This document shows, piece by piece, positions 9,324 to 19,231 of a DNA stretch of 64,000 nt; within the stretch, counting starts at the first letter, position 1; each line of letters begins with the position of its first letter. The notes under the pieces were generated by a model. The model was given only the letters and a program-made list of their open reading frames with translations, had not been told where the DNA came from and ran no database searches. The DNA is taken from positions 1-64,000 of IMG/VR virus record IMGVR_UViG_3300031576_000006; one strand, given 5' to 3'. A program made the position numbers and the translations under genes. This DNA comes from a virus.

Positions 9324-9929
9324 ATGTATTTGATTTATATGGCTGTTAATATATTGAATGGTAAAAAATACATTGGCAAAAATAAAGGCACCGTATTTTA
9401 CCGAAAACATGAACACAAACGGGAAGCCTTGAAGAGAAACAGCCAGACTCATTTTCACAATGCAATTCGCAAATACGGTTTCGAATCTTTCAAATGGTAT
9501 CGGTTGGAGCTTTGTCTAAATAACACAGATGCGGTTAAAAGAGAGAGATTTTACATTAATATGCATGATAGCGTAAATAGTGGGTATAATTTATCATTTG
9601 GCGGTGACGGCCCTGAAGGTCACAAACAATCAGAAAAATCTCAACAAAAAAAGCGAAATTCTAATCGCGGAAATTCTAATTCATCCAGGGCAGTAATCAA
9701 TAGTTTGGGTGAAATATTTGAGTCCGTTAGTATGGCCGAGAAACAGTATAAAAATTCCAAAATTAGAGAGGTCTGCTTAGAAAAAAGAAATTCGGCTGCC
9801 GGGCTATCTTGGAAATTTTACACACTTGGAATTGAGAAACCCGAACATCCGCAGGTAAGCAGACGAACGCCCAAAAAATTACTTGAAACTTACCAACATG
9901 CTATACTTAAGCAATTTGGACAAATGTGA
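9324..9929 (+). CDS. GIY-YIG family homing endonuclease
   Basis: 201 residues. The N-terminal nuclease module is visible: LIYMAVNILNGKKYIGK (GIY and YIG strands), then H-x-x-A-I-x-K-Y-G and a downstream acidic stretch KRERFYINMHDSVNSGYNL that supplies the expected Glu. This is followed by GGDGPEG and a C-terminal DNA-binding part (INSLGEIFESVSMAEKQY) of the type found in modular intron and intergenic homing endonucleases. It lies free-standing between two structural genes, directly upstream of a late-promoter element, so it looks like an intergenic insertion. It appears intact. Confidence 0.88.
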   Translation: MYLIYMAVNILNGKKYIGKNKGTVFYRKHEHKREALKRNSQTHFHNAIRKYGFESFKWYRLELCLNNTDAVKRERFYINMHDSVNSGYNLSFGGDGPEGHKQSEKSQQKKRNSNRGNSNSSRAVINSLGEIFESVSMAEKQYKNSKIREVCLEKRNSAAGLSWKFYTLGIEKPEHPQVSRRTPKKLLETYQHAILKQFGQM

Positions 9930-9950
9930 AAAGATTAAAGGTAGTAAAAT

Positions 9951-9978
9951 CAATAAGTTGAGCTAAGAACTTAATATT
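9951..9978 (+). promoter_or_regulatory. Late-promoter-like element A
   Basis: One of eight aligned 28-bp elements. This is the most divergent copy: CAATAAGTTG, then a core AAGAACTTAATATT. It ends 28 bases before the structural gene at 10007, which has an AGAGGA ribosome site. Confidence 0.65.
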
Positions 9979-10006
9979 ACTGAAGAATCTAAAAAAAGAG
10001 GACTAT

Positions 10007-10447
10007 ATGAAAGTTAAACGTACTCCAAAAAACACCGCCGCATTAGGGGCAAATGACATTGCCAGTATAACGGCGAATGCTAGGGCTGGAGCAGTTAAGT
10101 CATTACTGGTTGGTCCTGAGCTAAGGAAAATGCCAGGCCAGACTCCTCCGCAAAATCAAGTTATTGGTTTTACGGCCAACGCTGCTCCGGTAAAGATCCC
10201 ACCAGGAACATCACTTTGGCTGTTTAATAACAGCGCAACCGTTGCGTGGGCTACTATGGCTCCTGCAGATGCAACTATCACGGCACCAACCGGGATCACT
10301 AATGCAATTCCCTTGAAGCCAAATGATTGGACTCGTTTGAATATGGGCGAAAATGCTCAACTTCAAACCAGTGCAGCTACGGTCGGTGTTTATATCGTTG
10401 AAGATGACACCACATTTCAAGTTATTGCCGAAGATCAACAATTCTAA
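10007..10447 (+). CDS. Small virion structural protein
   Basis: 146 residues, Ala/Thr/Pro-rich and beta-prone, with phrases such as IPPGTSLWLFNNSATVAW and GVYIVEDDTTFQVI that are typical of small phage surface or decoration proteins. The C-terminal half of the 57175 protein has the same character. A late-promoter-like element ends 28 bases upstream and the ribosome site AGAGGA precedes the ATG. The exact virion location is unknown. Confidence 0.65.
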   Translation: MKVKRTPKNTAALGANDIASITANARAGAVKSLLVGPELRKMPGQTPPQNQVIGFTANAAPVKIPPGTSLWLFNNSATVAWATMAPADATITAPTGITNAIPLKPNDWTRLNMGENAQLQTSAATVGVYIVEDDTTFQVIAEDQQF

Positions 10448-10455
10448 GGTGCGGT

Positions 10456-11469
10456 ATGTACAGCAACGAGAAATTGGTTAGATCCATTTTAGGTGATCGG
10501 GTTTATGAGGCTTTAAATAAGTCTATCGTAAAGCTTAACACCAAAAGCGTTGTAGATATTTCCGAACTTCACGCGGCTTTAAAAATTGCCCCCAAGTCTG
10601 TAGTTGCTTTTTTAATGAAAGAAACTGAGGATATGAAAAAAGACGGGGCAAAAGAGATTAAATTGCCTTGGGACGGTAACGCTACAATGCTTTTAAATAA
10701 GCTCGATACAGATACATACAAAGGCCATATCTCAAAAGATGGCCGTATTGTCCACGAATTCGATCTATGTTCCATTCCACAATTAGCTGCCCACATCCTT
10801 TCTTTTTTCGAACTATATGATGAAGTTCCTGAACAAGGCGAACCGAAGGAAGAATCTAAACAAGAGCATGAAGATATAGAAAAAATCAAACATCAACTTC
10901 AAACCCTAGAATCTAAACTTAATGCCTTAATTATGCTTGCGGCTGGTCCCAGCCAAGAGCCCGTACAAAAAAGCCAGAAAGACAAACTTACAAAAGCCAT
11001 TACGGCTTTAAAAAAGGCTGGATTGGCACCCACTATGCCTAAGCCGCCAAAGCCTGGAGTTCATTCTGGAAGTCAACAGGGGATTACACAAGCTGGATTT
11101 CATAGTCCCAAAACTACGGAATCTGATTCATCCGTAGGCCGTCAAAAGACAAAAGAAAAAATGAATCCACATTTGAAAACTGGCGATAAGCTGGCTACTC
11201 AAAGTGGATTGCCTCAACCAGCTAAACAACCCAAGCAACCTAAAATGTCCATGGCGTTAAAGTCTGAAAGTATGAGTAGTAAGTGCCTAGATTGCGGAGA
11301 GCCTGATTTTATCAATGGTAAATTTGCTAGATGTGCTTGTTTCAAGGCTATGAGTATGCCCGATATTAAAAAATCTGAAAATGGTTTAACATTTTATTTC
11401 GGAAGTGATTGGGATAGCGACAATAAAATAGCATTATGGCATTCACTTAGGAAGGTAAGACGTGGATAA
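10456..11469 (+). CDS. Hypothetical protein with a C-terminal cysteine cluster
   Basis: 337 residues. A predicted coiled coil (around residues 135-165) follows a folded N-terminal part; the middle is Pro/Lys-rich and low in complexity. Near residue 275 a cysteine cluster C-x-x-C then C-x-C (CLDCGEP, ARCAC) looks like a zinc ribbon. Good ribosome site AAGGTGCGG. It overlaps the next gene by eight bases. No function assigned. Confidence 0.65.
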   Translation: MYSNEKLVRSILGDRVYEALNKSIVKLNTKSVVDISELHAALKIAPKSVVAFLMKETEDMKKDGAKEIKLPWDGNATMLLNKLDTDTYKGHISKDGRIVHEFDLCSIPQLAAHILSFFELYDEVPEQGEPKEESKQEHEDIEKIKHQLQTLESKLNALIMLAAGPSQEPVQKSQKDKLTKAITALKKAGLAPTMPKPPKPGVHSGSQQGITQAGFHSPKTTESDSSVGRQKTKEKMNPHLKTGDKLATQSGLPQPAKQPKQPKMSMALKSESMSSKCLDCGEPDFINGKFARCACFKAMSMPDIKKSENGLTFYFGSDWDSDNKIALWHSLRKVRRG

Positions 11470-12397
11470 AATTATTGCCGCTATAAGATTCAAAGAACTC
11501 GATACGTCTGTTGCTTCTGATATTGACATCCTTACAAACTATAATAAACAAAAGAGTGAAGCAAGGCATCATATTGTTTCTATGATCTTATCCGTTGGTG
11601 GTCGAGAAATTGGCGATCATGAATCTGATCTGATTGTTGAAATACCATTAGATTCAGCAAATATTCTGCGTGACGCCCACGCCCGATTGGAACATGAATT
11701 GGAAATTTCTACAACTATTGGCGTAGGGGACGATCTTAAATATGCCAAAATGGCATTAGATTGGGCTGTTGAAAACCGTCCCGGTACTATTAAAGTAATG
11801 GAGCCAGTAATCGAAAAAGAAGCTAAGAAGCTTGATGACAAAGATGACTTTGACCATCTTATGCCTGAAGATGTTGCTATAGATCAAGAAGGTCGCCCCG
11901 AACAACATATAAATAAGGCCGAGGGTGATACTGACGATTGGGCCAATGACAAGGAATCTATTTCTGATGAAATGAGAGCTAAAATTGTTAATATCGTTAA
12001 GATGTTGCAGGGCAATAAGGAACGTCTCAATAGCCTGCGGGAAACTAGTCCAGAAGTATATGCAGGCGTCGTTGGGTTAGTTAATTCTATTTCTGCTATG
12101 GCCCAGAGTGCTAAAGTGGAAGACGCTAAGGCCCATAGCAAGATGATCACTAAAGTATCTAAATACCTTGATCAATCTGAAGAAAAGAATTTGGATGATC
12201 AGGCTGCTTCGGTTATGGAAATGCTAATCGAAGCGATGAAAGAAAAAGAAGAAGAGCATAAGGCAGAAATGCAAACTATGCATCAGGGCGCAGAGCGTAG
12301 ATTTAAAGTTCGCCGTAAGCTTGCTATTGATCATGCCAATAAGACCGGCTCTGATCCGAAGTTTTTACTTAATCTAAATAGAACTATGAGACGTTAA
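11462..12397 (+). CDS. Hypothetical acidic helical protein
   Basis: 311 residues beginning with GTG inside the end of the preceding gene. It is acidic, helical and rich in Glu/Lys/Asp, with a likely coiled coil in the C-terminal third. No recognised motif. The tight overlap indicates coupled expression with the neighbours; a scaffold or structural role is possible but unsupported. Confidence 0.65.
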   Translation: MDKIIAAIRFKELDTSVASDIDILTNYNKQKSEARHHIVSMILSVGGREIGDHESDLIVEIPLDSANILRDAHARLEHELEISTTIGVGDDLKYAKMALDWAVENRPGTIKVMEPVIEKEAKKLDDKDDFDHLMPEDVAIDQEGRPEQHINKAEGDTDDWANDKESISDEMRAKIVNIVKMLQGNKERLNSLRETSPEVYAGVVGLVNSISAMAQSAKVEDAKAHSKMITKVSKYLDQSEEKNLDDQAASVMEMLIEAMKEKEEEHKAEMQTMHQGAERRFKVRRKLAIDHANKTGSDPKFLLNLNRTMRR

Positions 12398-12398
12398 G

Positions 12399-15300
12399 AT
12401 GCCAGAATCTTTGAAACACAGAATTTTAAATCCTACCGGCGAGCACAGTGATTCGTTTTATTTCAGCAGCTATGATAGCAGTAATGAGCACAAAGCCCAA
12501 CTGGAAGATTTGAAAAGAACCATTACCCCTGTTGAATTTATCAATCTCATTGCTGGTAAATATGGACACAGTTCTGTGTATTCGGATGAAATTGCCAAAG
12601 TATTTGAAGGTCATCCGCATAATAATCCAAAAAATGTTGATATCGCTATGAATCAATTATCATCTGATGATGCCTCTTCATCTGCAAGACAGAACCAACA
12701 AGAAAAAATGGTCGCTCTTTTACGCCATTTTCAAGTTTCTCCGAAAATGATAGAAAAAACCATAAGTATGCCTGAAAAATATGGAGGTATGGAGATTATT
12801 AAATCTGGCCGCCTCCCAATTAATAGCACTGCCAAAGTATTGAGCAATCAAAAAGCTCTTACGCCAGATCACATAAAAAAATTATTACAACACGAAAGTC
12901 AATTTCGAATCGAAGCTGGATTACTTCACCACCCTGCGGCCAATTTAGAAATACAAAAAGAAATAGCCCAAACTCCAAATGCCGAATTAGACGCAAATGC
13001 TGCTGAGGTATTAATAAACAATCACGCACTGCACGGAAATTTAGGTCCAAATCCTGATCAAATTTTATCACACCTAATAAGAAACAATCCACATCTCGGC
13101 ACCAATACCTTCGATAAAATTGCAGACCGAATGGACTTCGGTGCAATGGAAAAGTTACATAATGAACTTCTTGGCATTGATGGCGGTAAGCCAAATGATG
13201 GAGAAGATGCCATAAGTCCAGAGACAAATTGGAACAATTGGGAAAACGGTGATAAATTTAGTCATCGACATGAAGACGATTTAGCCGCATCAAGACATCT
13301 CACCCCAACCCAAGCTGAACACATAATGCGTCATGGGGATTTTGACTCTAAATGGAACCTCTTCAATAATAAAAGACTGGGAAGCAAATATGCCGATCAA
13401 ATGTATGAAAAATGGCTAAACGATGACTCTGATCATGGCTATGATTTAGATGCCTTTAAAGAAAAAATTAAAGAAGAGCATCCATTTGAATACGATGACT
13501 GGTACGAAGAGGCGCAACAGGCCGCCGAAGAAGATTATCCTATATCTACATTTATAAGAGATCATTACAACGATGAAGACTTGATGGGCGAACCACAAGA
13601 GGATTGGATTAAAAAACAACTTGAAAAAAATCACGATTGGACCCATAAGCTTGATGACAAACAGTGGCGTAAAAGAATGGCAAACAATGATACCAAAAAT
13701 CAAGATTGGCTTAAAATGCTTGATATGGTTACACCTGGGCTTCTCGGCCACAAAATGGGGAACATAACAAAAAGAGATGTTGAAAGTGCCGGAATTAGTT
13801 TAAATCAATTTCCTTATGATTTCACAGATCACCCAGATGATTCAATATCTTCTGATGATTTAATGGAAGAAATCGAAAAACAACATCCAAAAGAAGTAGA
13901 TTTTGCTGAAGATAACGACATAGAATCTCATCCAGAATATGATGGGCGGCACAAAGAAGAAGAAAATTCCTGGGATGAAGAAGTCAAACGCATATCGGAA
14001 AGAGATATGCCTGATAGTGTTTATGATTCTTACAGTGAATCCATGAGTGAGGATATCCATCAAAGGGCTGATAGGCTTTATAGAGATAAAATGGATAATG
14101 CTCATGAAGATGAAGAATTTTTACCAGATCATCTATCTGCTATAGCAGAAATCAAACGTAAACAGGCGGAAGTCAAAGAAGCGGCTGCATTTAAAGAAGC
14201 TCAAGCTAAAGAGGGTGCCGTTAAAGAAAAACTCGATCAATACATCCCAAACAGACCTAAAGAACATGCATATGGAGAAGGTCAGCATCATATGGAGCTT
14301 GCTAAACAATACTCTGATGCGAATAAGGGATCTATTGATATAGGCCACTTAAATAAAATGTATCCTAATCTTACTGAAAAATGGAAAAAGATTTTTGGCG
14401 GCAAAGGTAAAATATCGTCTGACGAACTTCAGCAAAAAATTGATGCTTTGCCAAAATCAAAGTACAATTTGAGCTATGGCCATTGGGGTCCACAGAATAT
14501 GCAGAACCTTAATGGTCAAGACGAGATGGTCGTTAGGTTAGATCACAGCCCAGAGACCTTAGCTGCTTTAAAAAAAGATCCTGAAGCTCATGATGTTTTT
14601 CAAAAAGTAAATGATGCGTCTCAAAGATCGGGTCACCCCACTAATTATAATACTATTGGTTGGGCTCGTGTAGACTTTACAAATCCTAAACATCCTATGG
14701 TTGATGAACTACAGTCTGACTTCTCATCTGCTGCAAGAGATTATCTTGCTGAACATGGCGAGACTGGTCAAGAAAAGGCTAAGGCTCTGGATAAAATCAT
14801 GCACATTCAAAAGAATTGGCGTGAAATTTTACTTAATGCTGTGACAAAGATCGCCGGAGCCAATGGTGCTGAAAAGCTTTCTACACATAGTCCCGAATCA
14901 AAAGCAGCCCATACAGGTGCAGGCAAGGTCCATTCTGTTTACAAAGATTCTTACGAAAAAATTCCCCGTCAATTAGGATTCAAATCCGCCCCAATGGAAA
15001 CCCTTCCTCTAAACGAAGAGGGTAAGGGTACATTCCTTATGTCTCGGTCTGGCACCCCAACTGAGGATTTATTATCACAACATAAAGAAGGGATGAATAT
15101 GCATGCTAGACTGTGGGATAGACACAAGGATTTGGCCGAAAACCCCGTAGAAATTGATAATGAACCCGTTCATATAGAGAACAGATTATCAAGAATTGCA
15201 GTCCATAAAAATCTTATAGAACATCATGCTTTTCTATATAAGCAGCATCAACAAAGACTATCTCAACTTGATCCTTCTCATGAATTGCGTACCGCAAAGA

Positions 15301-15944
15301 CACCTGGAATGTATGTAGGCACATACAAAGATAATAATCCTGTACCGGGTTTCGATTATATGGGACATGCGATCGATCGCGCTATTAATCATGAAGCTCC
15401 CGTTTTTAGTTTCGATAGTGCCTTAAAACAAGAACCTGCAGTTACTGTAGGGCACACTGGTCATACATTACCACTGGCCGTAAATGCTTTTAAAAAACAT
15501 ATCATGGTTCTTGATCTGCTTCAAAAAGCCCAGATGAAGGATGACGATAAGGTTGCTATTGCTCAAGCTCTTATGAATATTAAATCACAACAAGAAAAAA
15601 TCGAACAATTGAAGGCTCAAAACCCAGAAGCCTACGATACTATTTCTCAATTAACAGAAGTCCTCGTAGATCTTTTTAAGGAATTGAACAACGAGCCTAT
15701 TGAAGCGGTCCAACATCAACTCGAAGCCGAATCAGCTATGGCACCACAAGAACAAGCTACGGCACAAGCCCAAGGACAGGCAGGATTTAAACCTCCACCT
15801 GAAGAAAAACCTATTACCCATGGGCCGAAAACCTTACCTATAGGTGCTGAAAGAACTTATTCTTCTAAAGAAGCCAGGCAAAAAAGCCCAAGTGGTGAAT
15901 GGATATCTGTTCAGGGCGGCAATAAAACGCAGGGTTGGCAGTAA
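12399..15944 (+). CDS. Giant multidomain phage protein with a GWARVD/VDELQSD domain
   Basis: 1181 residues. The N-terminal half carries short repeated-looking helical segments (for example HHPAANLEIQKEIAQTPNAE) and is followed by a very acidic His/Glu/Asp-rich region (about 330-580). Around residue 750 lies TIGWARVDFTNPKHPMVDE followed by LQSD and then YEKIPRQLGF. This combination recurs in large multidomain phage and mobile-element proteins, but its activity is not known to me. The C-terminus is Gln/Ala-rich and partly coiled coil. The stop overlaps the next ATG (TAATG). Probably a virion or injected protein, by position and size. Confidence 0.65.
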   Translation: MPESLKHRILNPTGEHSDSFYFSSYDSSNEHKAQLEDLKRTITPVEFINLIAGKYGHSSVYSDEIAKVFEGHPHNNPKNVDIAMNQLSSDDASSSARQNQQEKMVALLRHFQVSPKMIEKTISMPEKYGGMEIIKSGRLPINSTAKVLSNQKALTPDHIKKLLQHESQFRIEAGLLHHPAANLEIQKEIAQTPNAELDANAAEVLINNHALHGNLGPNPDQILSHLIRNNPHLGTNTFDKIADRMDFGAMEKLHNELLGIDGGKPNDGEDAISPETNWNNWENGDKFSHRHEDDLAASRHLTPTQAEHIMRHGDFDSKWNLFNNKRLGSKYADQMYEKWLNDDSDHGYDLDAFKEKIKEEHPFEYDDWYEEAQQAAEEDYPISTFIRDHYNDEDLMGEPQEDWIKKQLEKNHDWTHKLDDKQWRKRMANNDTKNQDWLKMLDMVTPGLLGHKMGNITKRDVESAGISLNQFPYDFTDHPDDSISSDDLMEEIEKQHPKEVDFAEDNDIESHPEYDGRHKEEENSWDEEVKRISERDMPDSVYDSYSESMSEDIHQRADRLYRDKMDNAHEDEEFLPDHLSAIAEIKRKQAEVKEAAAFKEAQAKEGAVKEKLDQYIPNRPKEHAYGEGQHHMELAKQYSDANKGSIDIGHLNKMYPNLTEKWKKIFGGKGKISSDELQQKIDALPKSKYNLSYGHWGPQNMQNLNGQDEMVVRLDHSPETLAALKKDPEAHDVFQKVNDASQRSGHPTNYNTIGWARVDFTNPKHPMVDELQSDFSSAARDYLAEHGETGQEKAKALDKIMHIQKNWREILLNAVTKIAGANGAEKLSTHSPESKAAHTGAGKVHSVYKDSYEKIPRQLGFKSAPMETLPLNEEGKGTFLMSRSGTPTEDLLSQHKEGMNMHARLWDRHKDLAENPVEIDNEPVHIENRLSRIAVHKNLIEHHAFLYKQHQQRLSQLDPSHELRTAKTPGMYVGTYKDNNPVPGFDYMGHAIDRAINHEAPVFSFDSALKQEPAVTVGHTGHTLPLAVNAFKKHIMVLDLLQKAQMKDDDKVAIAQALMNIKSQQEKIEQLKAQNPEAYDTISQLTEVLVDLFKELNNEPIEAVQHQLEAESAMAPQEQATAQAQGQAGFKPPPEEKPITHGPKTLPIGAERTYSSKEARQKSPSGEWISVQGGNKTQGWQ

Positions 15945-16201
15945 TGTTGACAATAGAAGAAATCAAAAAAAGGATTAATGTGGTGCATCGGGGGCGTGTG
16001 GCGCTCGACATATCTACTTATGTAAAAACTACCATCAAGGCTCGTTTTATAGATTCTGAATACGGTGAATGGTGGGCCAAACCCAATGATATTTTTAATG
16101 GCCACGGGCATCCTAAAAAAGCTATTTATAAAAGAAACGATAAGCATCCTGGATCTGAACTTTGGGATAAAAATAAATTCAAACATCTTGGAATCATATA
16201 A
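15944..16201 (+). CDS. Stand-alone DNA-binding module of homing-nuclease type
   Basis: 85 residues from the ATG that overlaps the preceding stop (TAATG); an upstream in-frame TTG is less likely. The sequence LDISTYVKTTIKARFIDSEY, then GEWWAKP and GHGHPKK, resembles the DUF723-like DNA-binding repeat that I recall from free-standing phage nucleases. No catalytic motif is present. It is either a solo DNA-binding protein or the remnant of a homing endonuclease; family assignment is from memory of the motif. Confidence 0.6.
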   Translation: MLTIEEIKKRINVVHRGRVALDISTYVKTTIKARFIDSEYGEWWAKPNDIFNGHGHPKKAIYKRNDKHPGSELWDKNKFKHLGII

Positions 16202-16963
16202 ATGTTTAAAAAATATGATCTCGAAGAGCAATTAAAAGAATTTGGTTTTAGTATAGCTCAGCTGACAGATGAGATTACGGCTCGCGCTAAGTTGGCCATG
16301 GGCATACTTCAATTAAAAATTCATGCTAAGATTGTAGAAAAGGCACAGGAGAAACTTAAGTCAACTCGCGATATTTATATTGCCAATCTTGGTATGATGA
16401 ACGAGACAGATAATCTCTATGTAGTCTATCTTAAAAAAGAAGCTGCCTGGATTGAAGATGGTATAAAGCCGCATGAAATGATTGATGATCTTACGTCTGG
16501 TCCTAAGGCCAAACATAATACTAAAGACGGATCTCGATACGCCATTATTCCATTTCAGCACAATAAGCCGCCTACACAGACATCTAGAGCGCAAATGCAG
16601 ATTCAAAACGTAGTAAACGATGAACTGAAGAAACGTGGTCTTGATAAGACAATTAAAATAGGCAAGAAGGCTGTTTTAGGTAAGGCTGCTTCTATAAACG
16701 TTACAGACTTTGCTTCATCCGTAATATCTCGCAGATCTTTATTGGCAGGATTGACTATTTATCAGAAAAAGGTAGGGAAGAAGGTTATGAGAGACGTTAT
16801 GACCTTCAGAGTGGTATCTACAAAACAAAAAGGCTCCGGCATGTGGTTCCACCCTGGATCAAAAGGTGTCAACCTCTTCGCCGAAGTTGAAAAAGAGGTC
16901 GATCAAATGTGGGATCAATTGTTTAAAGATGTTGTTGGACAAGTTAAGATTGAGGGCACATAA
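16202..16963 (+). CDS. Neck or tail-completion protein, HK97 gp10-like
   Basis: 253 residues. The C-terminal part contains the phrase GMWFHPGSKGVNLF, characteristic of the HK97 gp10-like family of head-tail joining/tail completion proteins (x-W-x-HPGxxG). The N-terminal half is helical. It follows the previous gene with no spacing and ends on the first base of the next ATG, consistent with a head-tail joining cassette of 16202-17928. Confidence 0.65.
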   Translation: MFKKYDLEEQLKEFGFSIAQLTDEITARAKLAMGILQLKIHAKIVEKAQEKLKSTRDIYIANLGMMNETDNLYVVYLKKEAAWIEDGIKPHEMIDDLTSGPKAKHNTKDGSRYAIIPFQHNKPPTQTSRAQMQIQNVVNDELKKRGLDKTIKIGKKAVLGKAASINVTDFASSVISRRSLLAGLTIYQKKVGKKVMRDVMTFRVVSTKQKGSGMWFHPGSKGVNLFAEVEKEVDQMWDQLFKDVVGQVKIEGT

Positions 16964-17928
16964 TGATTCGCGCCAGTGATCTATATTTTACTCGCGTCAC
17001 ACAGCTTATGCTTAAGGACTTAAGGAAGAATCGTTTCTTGGTAGACGATATTCTTTGTGATGTTACCGGTGATGAACTATTAAAGGATCTTTATGGCGCT
17101 AAAGAAGTCGAAAAATTTAATTTGCTAGTTGACAAAGATATTCAAATTAATGTAGAGCATGCGGTTGATCACGCTAAACTTCCCGCTATTGCTATTCGAG
17201 TCAGCGGCGGTTCTGAAGATACCAGTCGTACTGGGGATGCCCTATCTGACGGTTATCGTACCGACAGGGTTGATGCAAAATCGCTTGGCGGAATTTATAA
17301 AACTCCTAGAATTATTCTAGGCCCCGTCACACCAGAATCATTTGATTATTTAACTGGAAAAATGACCTTTCCTGAGTCTGTAAGTCTTGCTCGTGTTTTT
17401 GATGAGATGATGGTATATGATGAAGTTAATAAAAAGGCCTATCCAATTGTCACCGTAATGAATGATTTTACACTATTCATAGATCCTCCAAAAGAACGTC
17501 CTAATTTGACCGGCATGACTATTCGCGGTAAGGATGAATCTGCAATACATGTCCGTAAGGAATATTTTACAACCGAACAGGTTACATTTATTTGTGCCGC
17601 CAAAGATCCAGTTGAGGTTATATATCTTTATCAGATTATGATGTACCTTATCGGTCGTCACAGGTTGAACTTCTTTGAGACTCGTAATTTTCGCAATACA
17701 ACTTTGCAATACAGCCCTATTTATAAGTTGACCGCCCCAGATGATCCTAATTTTGTTTTCGCCAGAGATATTACATTAAATGGTACTGTTGAACATAATT
17801 ACATCGAAAGCACTTCACGTCCACTTGACGGATCTTCTCCAGATGTAAGAATTGCAGACATGAAAACCCCAGATGCATTAATTGCACAGGCTTCTGGCCA
17901 AGGATGGTCTGGCGAAGAAGATCCATAA
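16963..17928 (+). CDS. Virion structural protein, probably tail-terminator region
   Basis: 321 residues, mixed alpha/beta, no membrane segment. Its start overlaps the stop of the gp10-like gene by one base (TAATG). The order, after a neck protein and a few genes before the sheath, suggests a tail-terminator or neck role. I see no motif that proves this. Confidence 0.6.
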   Translation: MIRASDLYFTRVTQLMLKDLRKNRFLVDDILCDVTGDELLKDLYGAKEVEKFNLLVDKDIQINVEHAVDHAKLPAIAIRVSGGSEDTSRTGDALSDGYRTDRVDAKSLGGIYKTPRIILGPVTPESFDYLTGKMTFPESVSLARVFDEMMVYDEVNKKAYPIVTVMNDFTLFIDPPKERPNLTGMTIRGKDESAIHVRKEYFTTEQVTFICAAKDPVEVIYLYQIMMYLIGRHRLNFFETRNFRNTTLQYSPIYKLTAPDDPNFVFARDITLNGTVEHNYIESTSRPLDGSSPDVRIADMKTPDALIAQASGQGWSGEEDP

Positions 17929-17932
17929 ATTT

Positions 17933-17960
17933 CAATAGGTTAAGTCAAAAACTTAATAAT
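17933..17960 (+). promoter_or_regulatory. Late-promoter-like element B
   Basis: Near-consensus copy: CAATAGGTTAAG then TCAAAAACTTAATAAT. It begins five bases after the 16963-17928 gene stops and ends ten bases before the ATG at 17970, so the transcript would have a very short leader. Confidence 0.75.
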
Positions 17961-17969
17961 GATGTCACT

Positions 17970-18368
17970 ATGTCAAATGATGCCAATTTATACAAAAAAG
18001 TTAGTCAGTTAAAAGATTTACGTTTGGCCATAAAAGAAGTGAAAAAAGTTTCACAACCAGAACCTGTAAAGATTACAAAAGCCCAAGAGCCCATGGAATC
18101 TCAAAAAGAATACCCACTCAAATATTTAGGCCGCAAAAAGATGCTTGGCGGGATCTTATCTCACCTCATTGGCTCCGGCCAGGATGGCGATAATAACTAC
18201 GAGATGAGCGTTAATTTGGAGAAATATAATAAAGGCATGCCATGTGTAATTCTTTCACACATATCTCCTAAGGGTGAAGTTCTTGATCACTCTGATGAAC
18301 ATTATGACGATATGAAAAATGCCATCAAGGCTATTGTAAATCATAAAATGAAAAAGGCTTGGAAATAA
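17970..18368 (+). CDS. Hypothetical late protein
   Basis: 132 residues from the ATG at 17970 (MSNDANLYKK). The frame is open upstream to 17904, but that part lies inside the previous gene and the promoter element, so I chose the internal start. Basic N-terminus, then a compact GGILSHLIGSG and NYEMSVNLEKY region. No family recognised. It ends with TAATG shared with the next gene. Confidence 0.6.
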   Translation: MSNDANLYKKVSQLKDLRLAIKEVKKVSQPEPVKITKAQEPMESQKEYPLKYLGRKKMLGGILSHLIGSGQDGDNNYEMSVNLEKYNKGMPCVILSHISPKGEVLDHSDEHYDDMKNAIKAIVNHKMKKAWK

Positions 18369-19231
18369 TGGCCGATTACGTAAAGGTCCCAGATTCGAAA
18401 AGTAACAAGGAAGATGCCGAGAGGCACTTACGTTCCCTTGTCGATTCTATGAAAAAAAGAACTGCCGATGCCTCACCTGAAAAAGGCATACATCCAACTG
18501 CAAAATTACAAATAGACACTCCAGGTATGAGCATGGCCGGTATCAGTGTTCGGTCTGCACAAGTTAATCGTGAGCAGGGCACCAGCGATTGGCAGAATAC
18601 TAATGAAGCAAAAGATCGTCACAAAAAAGTTATTCGTGAGCTTATATCTATGCCAAAACCTAAACTTACCAAATCAGAAATCGAACAGTTCGATGGCCAA
18701 TTAAAAAAGGCTGGATATTGGTCAAAAAGAATACAGCAAATACGCACACAGAAAGAAACAGACCGTCAACGGGCACTTAAAGAACATTTTGGTGCTCAAA
18801 ACAAACCTGTGCCTCAACATTTAGCTCAACCTCAAAAAGAGGGTAGACTGGATTATAAAAAGATCATTAGGGAATACAAAACTAAAAATAATATTCCTCA
18901 GAAACCAGAAACTCCCGCCGTAGCAGCACCTGAATCTCAACCGGCTGGATATGGTAAATTACACGATCCTAGATTAAGCGGGTTAGCGCCAAAAGTTAAA
19001 AAGGCTGAGCCAAAAGTTAGGGTAGATCCTGTCGATATCTCTGATCCGATAGTTCAAAACCGTACTACAGTTAGTTCTCCTTTGAAGATCAGTGGACCGG
19101 CATCAATGAGTCCTGTACGCGATGAAGGTCTAAAGAAGTGCGGTCGTGTCCTGCGCCATATGATTAATAGTTTACAAAAAATCGATCCAAAAACAAAGTT
19201 GCCGGGCAATTTGATTAACAAGGCTAAGTAA
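18368..19231 (+). CDS. Hypothetical late protein, paralogue of the next gene
   Basis: 287 residues from the ATG overlapping the previous stop. Basic, Pro/Lys-rich and probably largely extended. It contains KLTKSEIEQFDGQLKKAG near residue 100, a motif that appears twice more in the neighbouring 19231-20292 protein (KLTRSELEKFDQDLNKTW and TRSDLEKFDQDLNKSW). This points to duplication and divergence. Function unknown. Confidence 0.62.
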   Translation: MADYVKVPDSKSNKEDAERHLRSLVDSMKKRTADASPEKGIHPTAKLQIDTPGMSMAGISVRSAQVNREQGTSDWQNTNEAKDRHKKVIRELISMPKPKLTKSEIEQFDGQLKKAGYWSKRIQQIRTQKETDRQRALKEHFGAQNKPVPQHLAQPQKEGRLDYKKIIREYKTKNNIPQKPETPAVAAPESQPAGYGKLHDPRLSGLAPKVKKAEPKVRVDPVDISDPIVQNRTTVSSPLKISGPASMSPVRDEGLKKCGRVLRHMINSLQKIDPKTKLPGNLINKAK

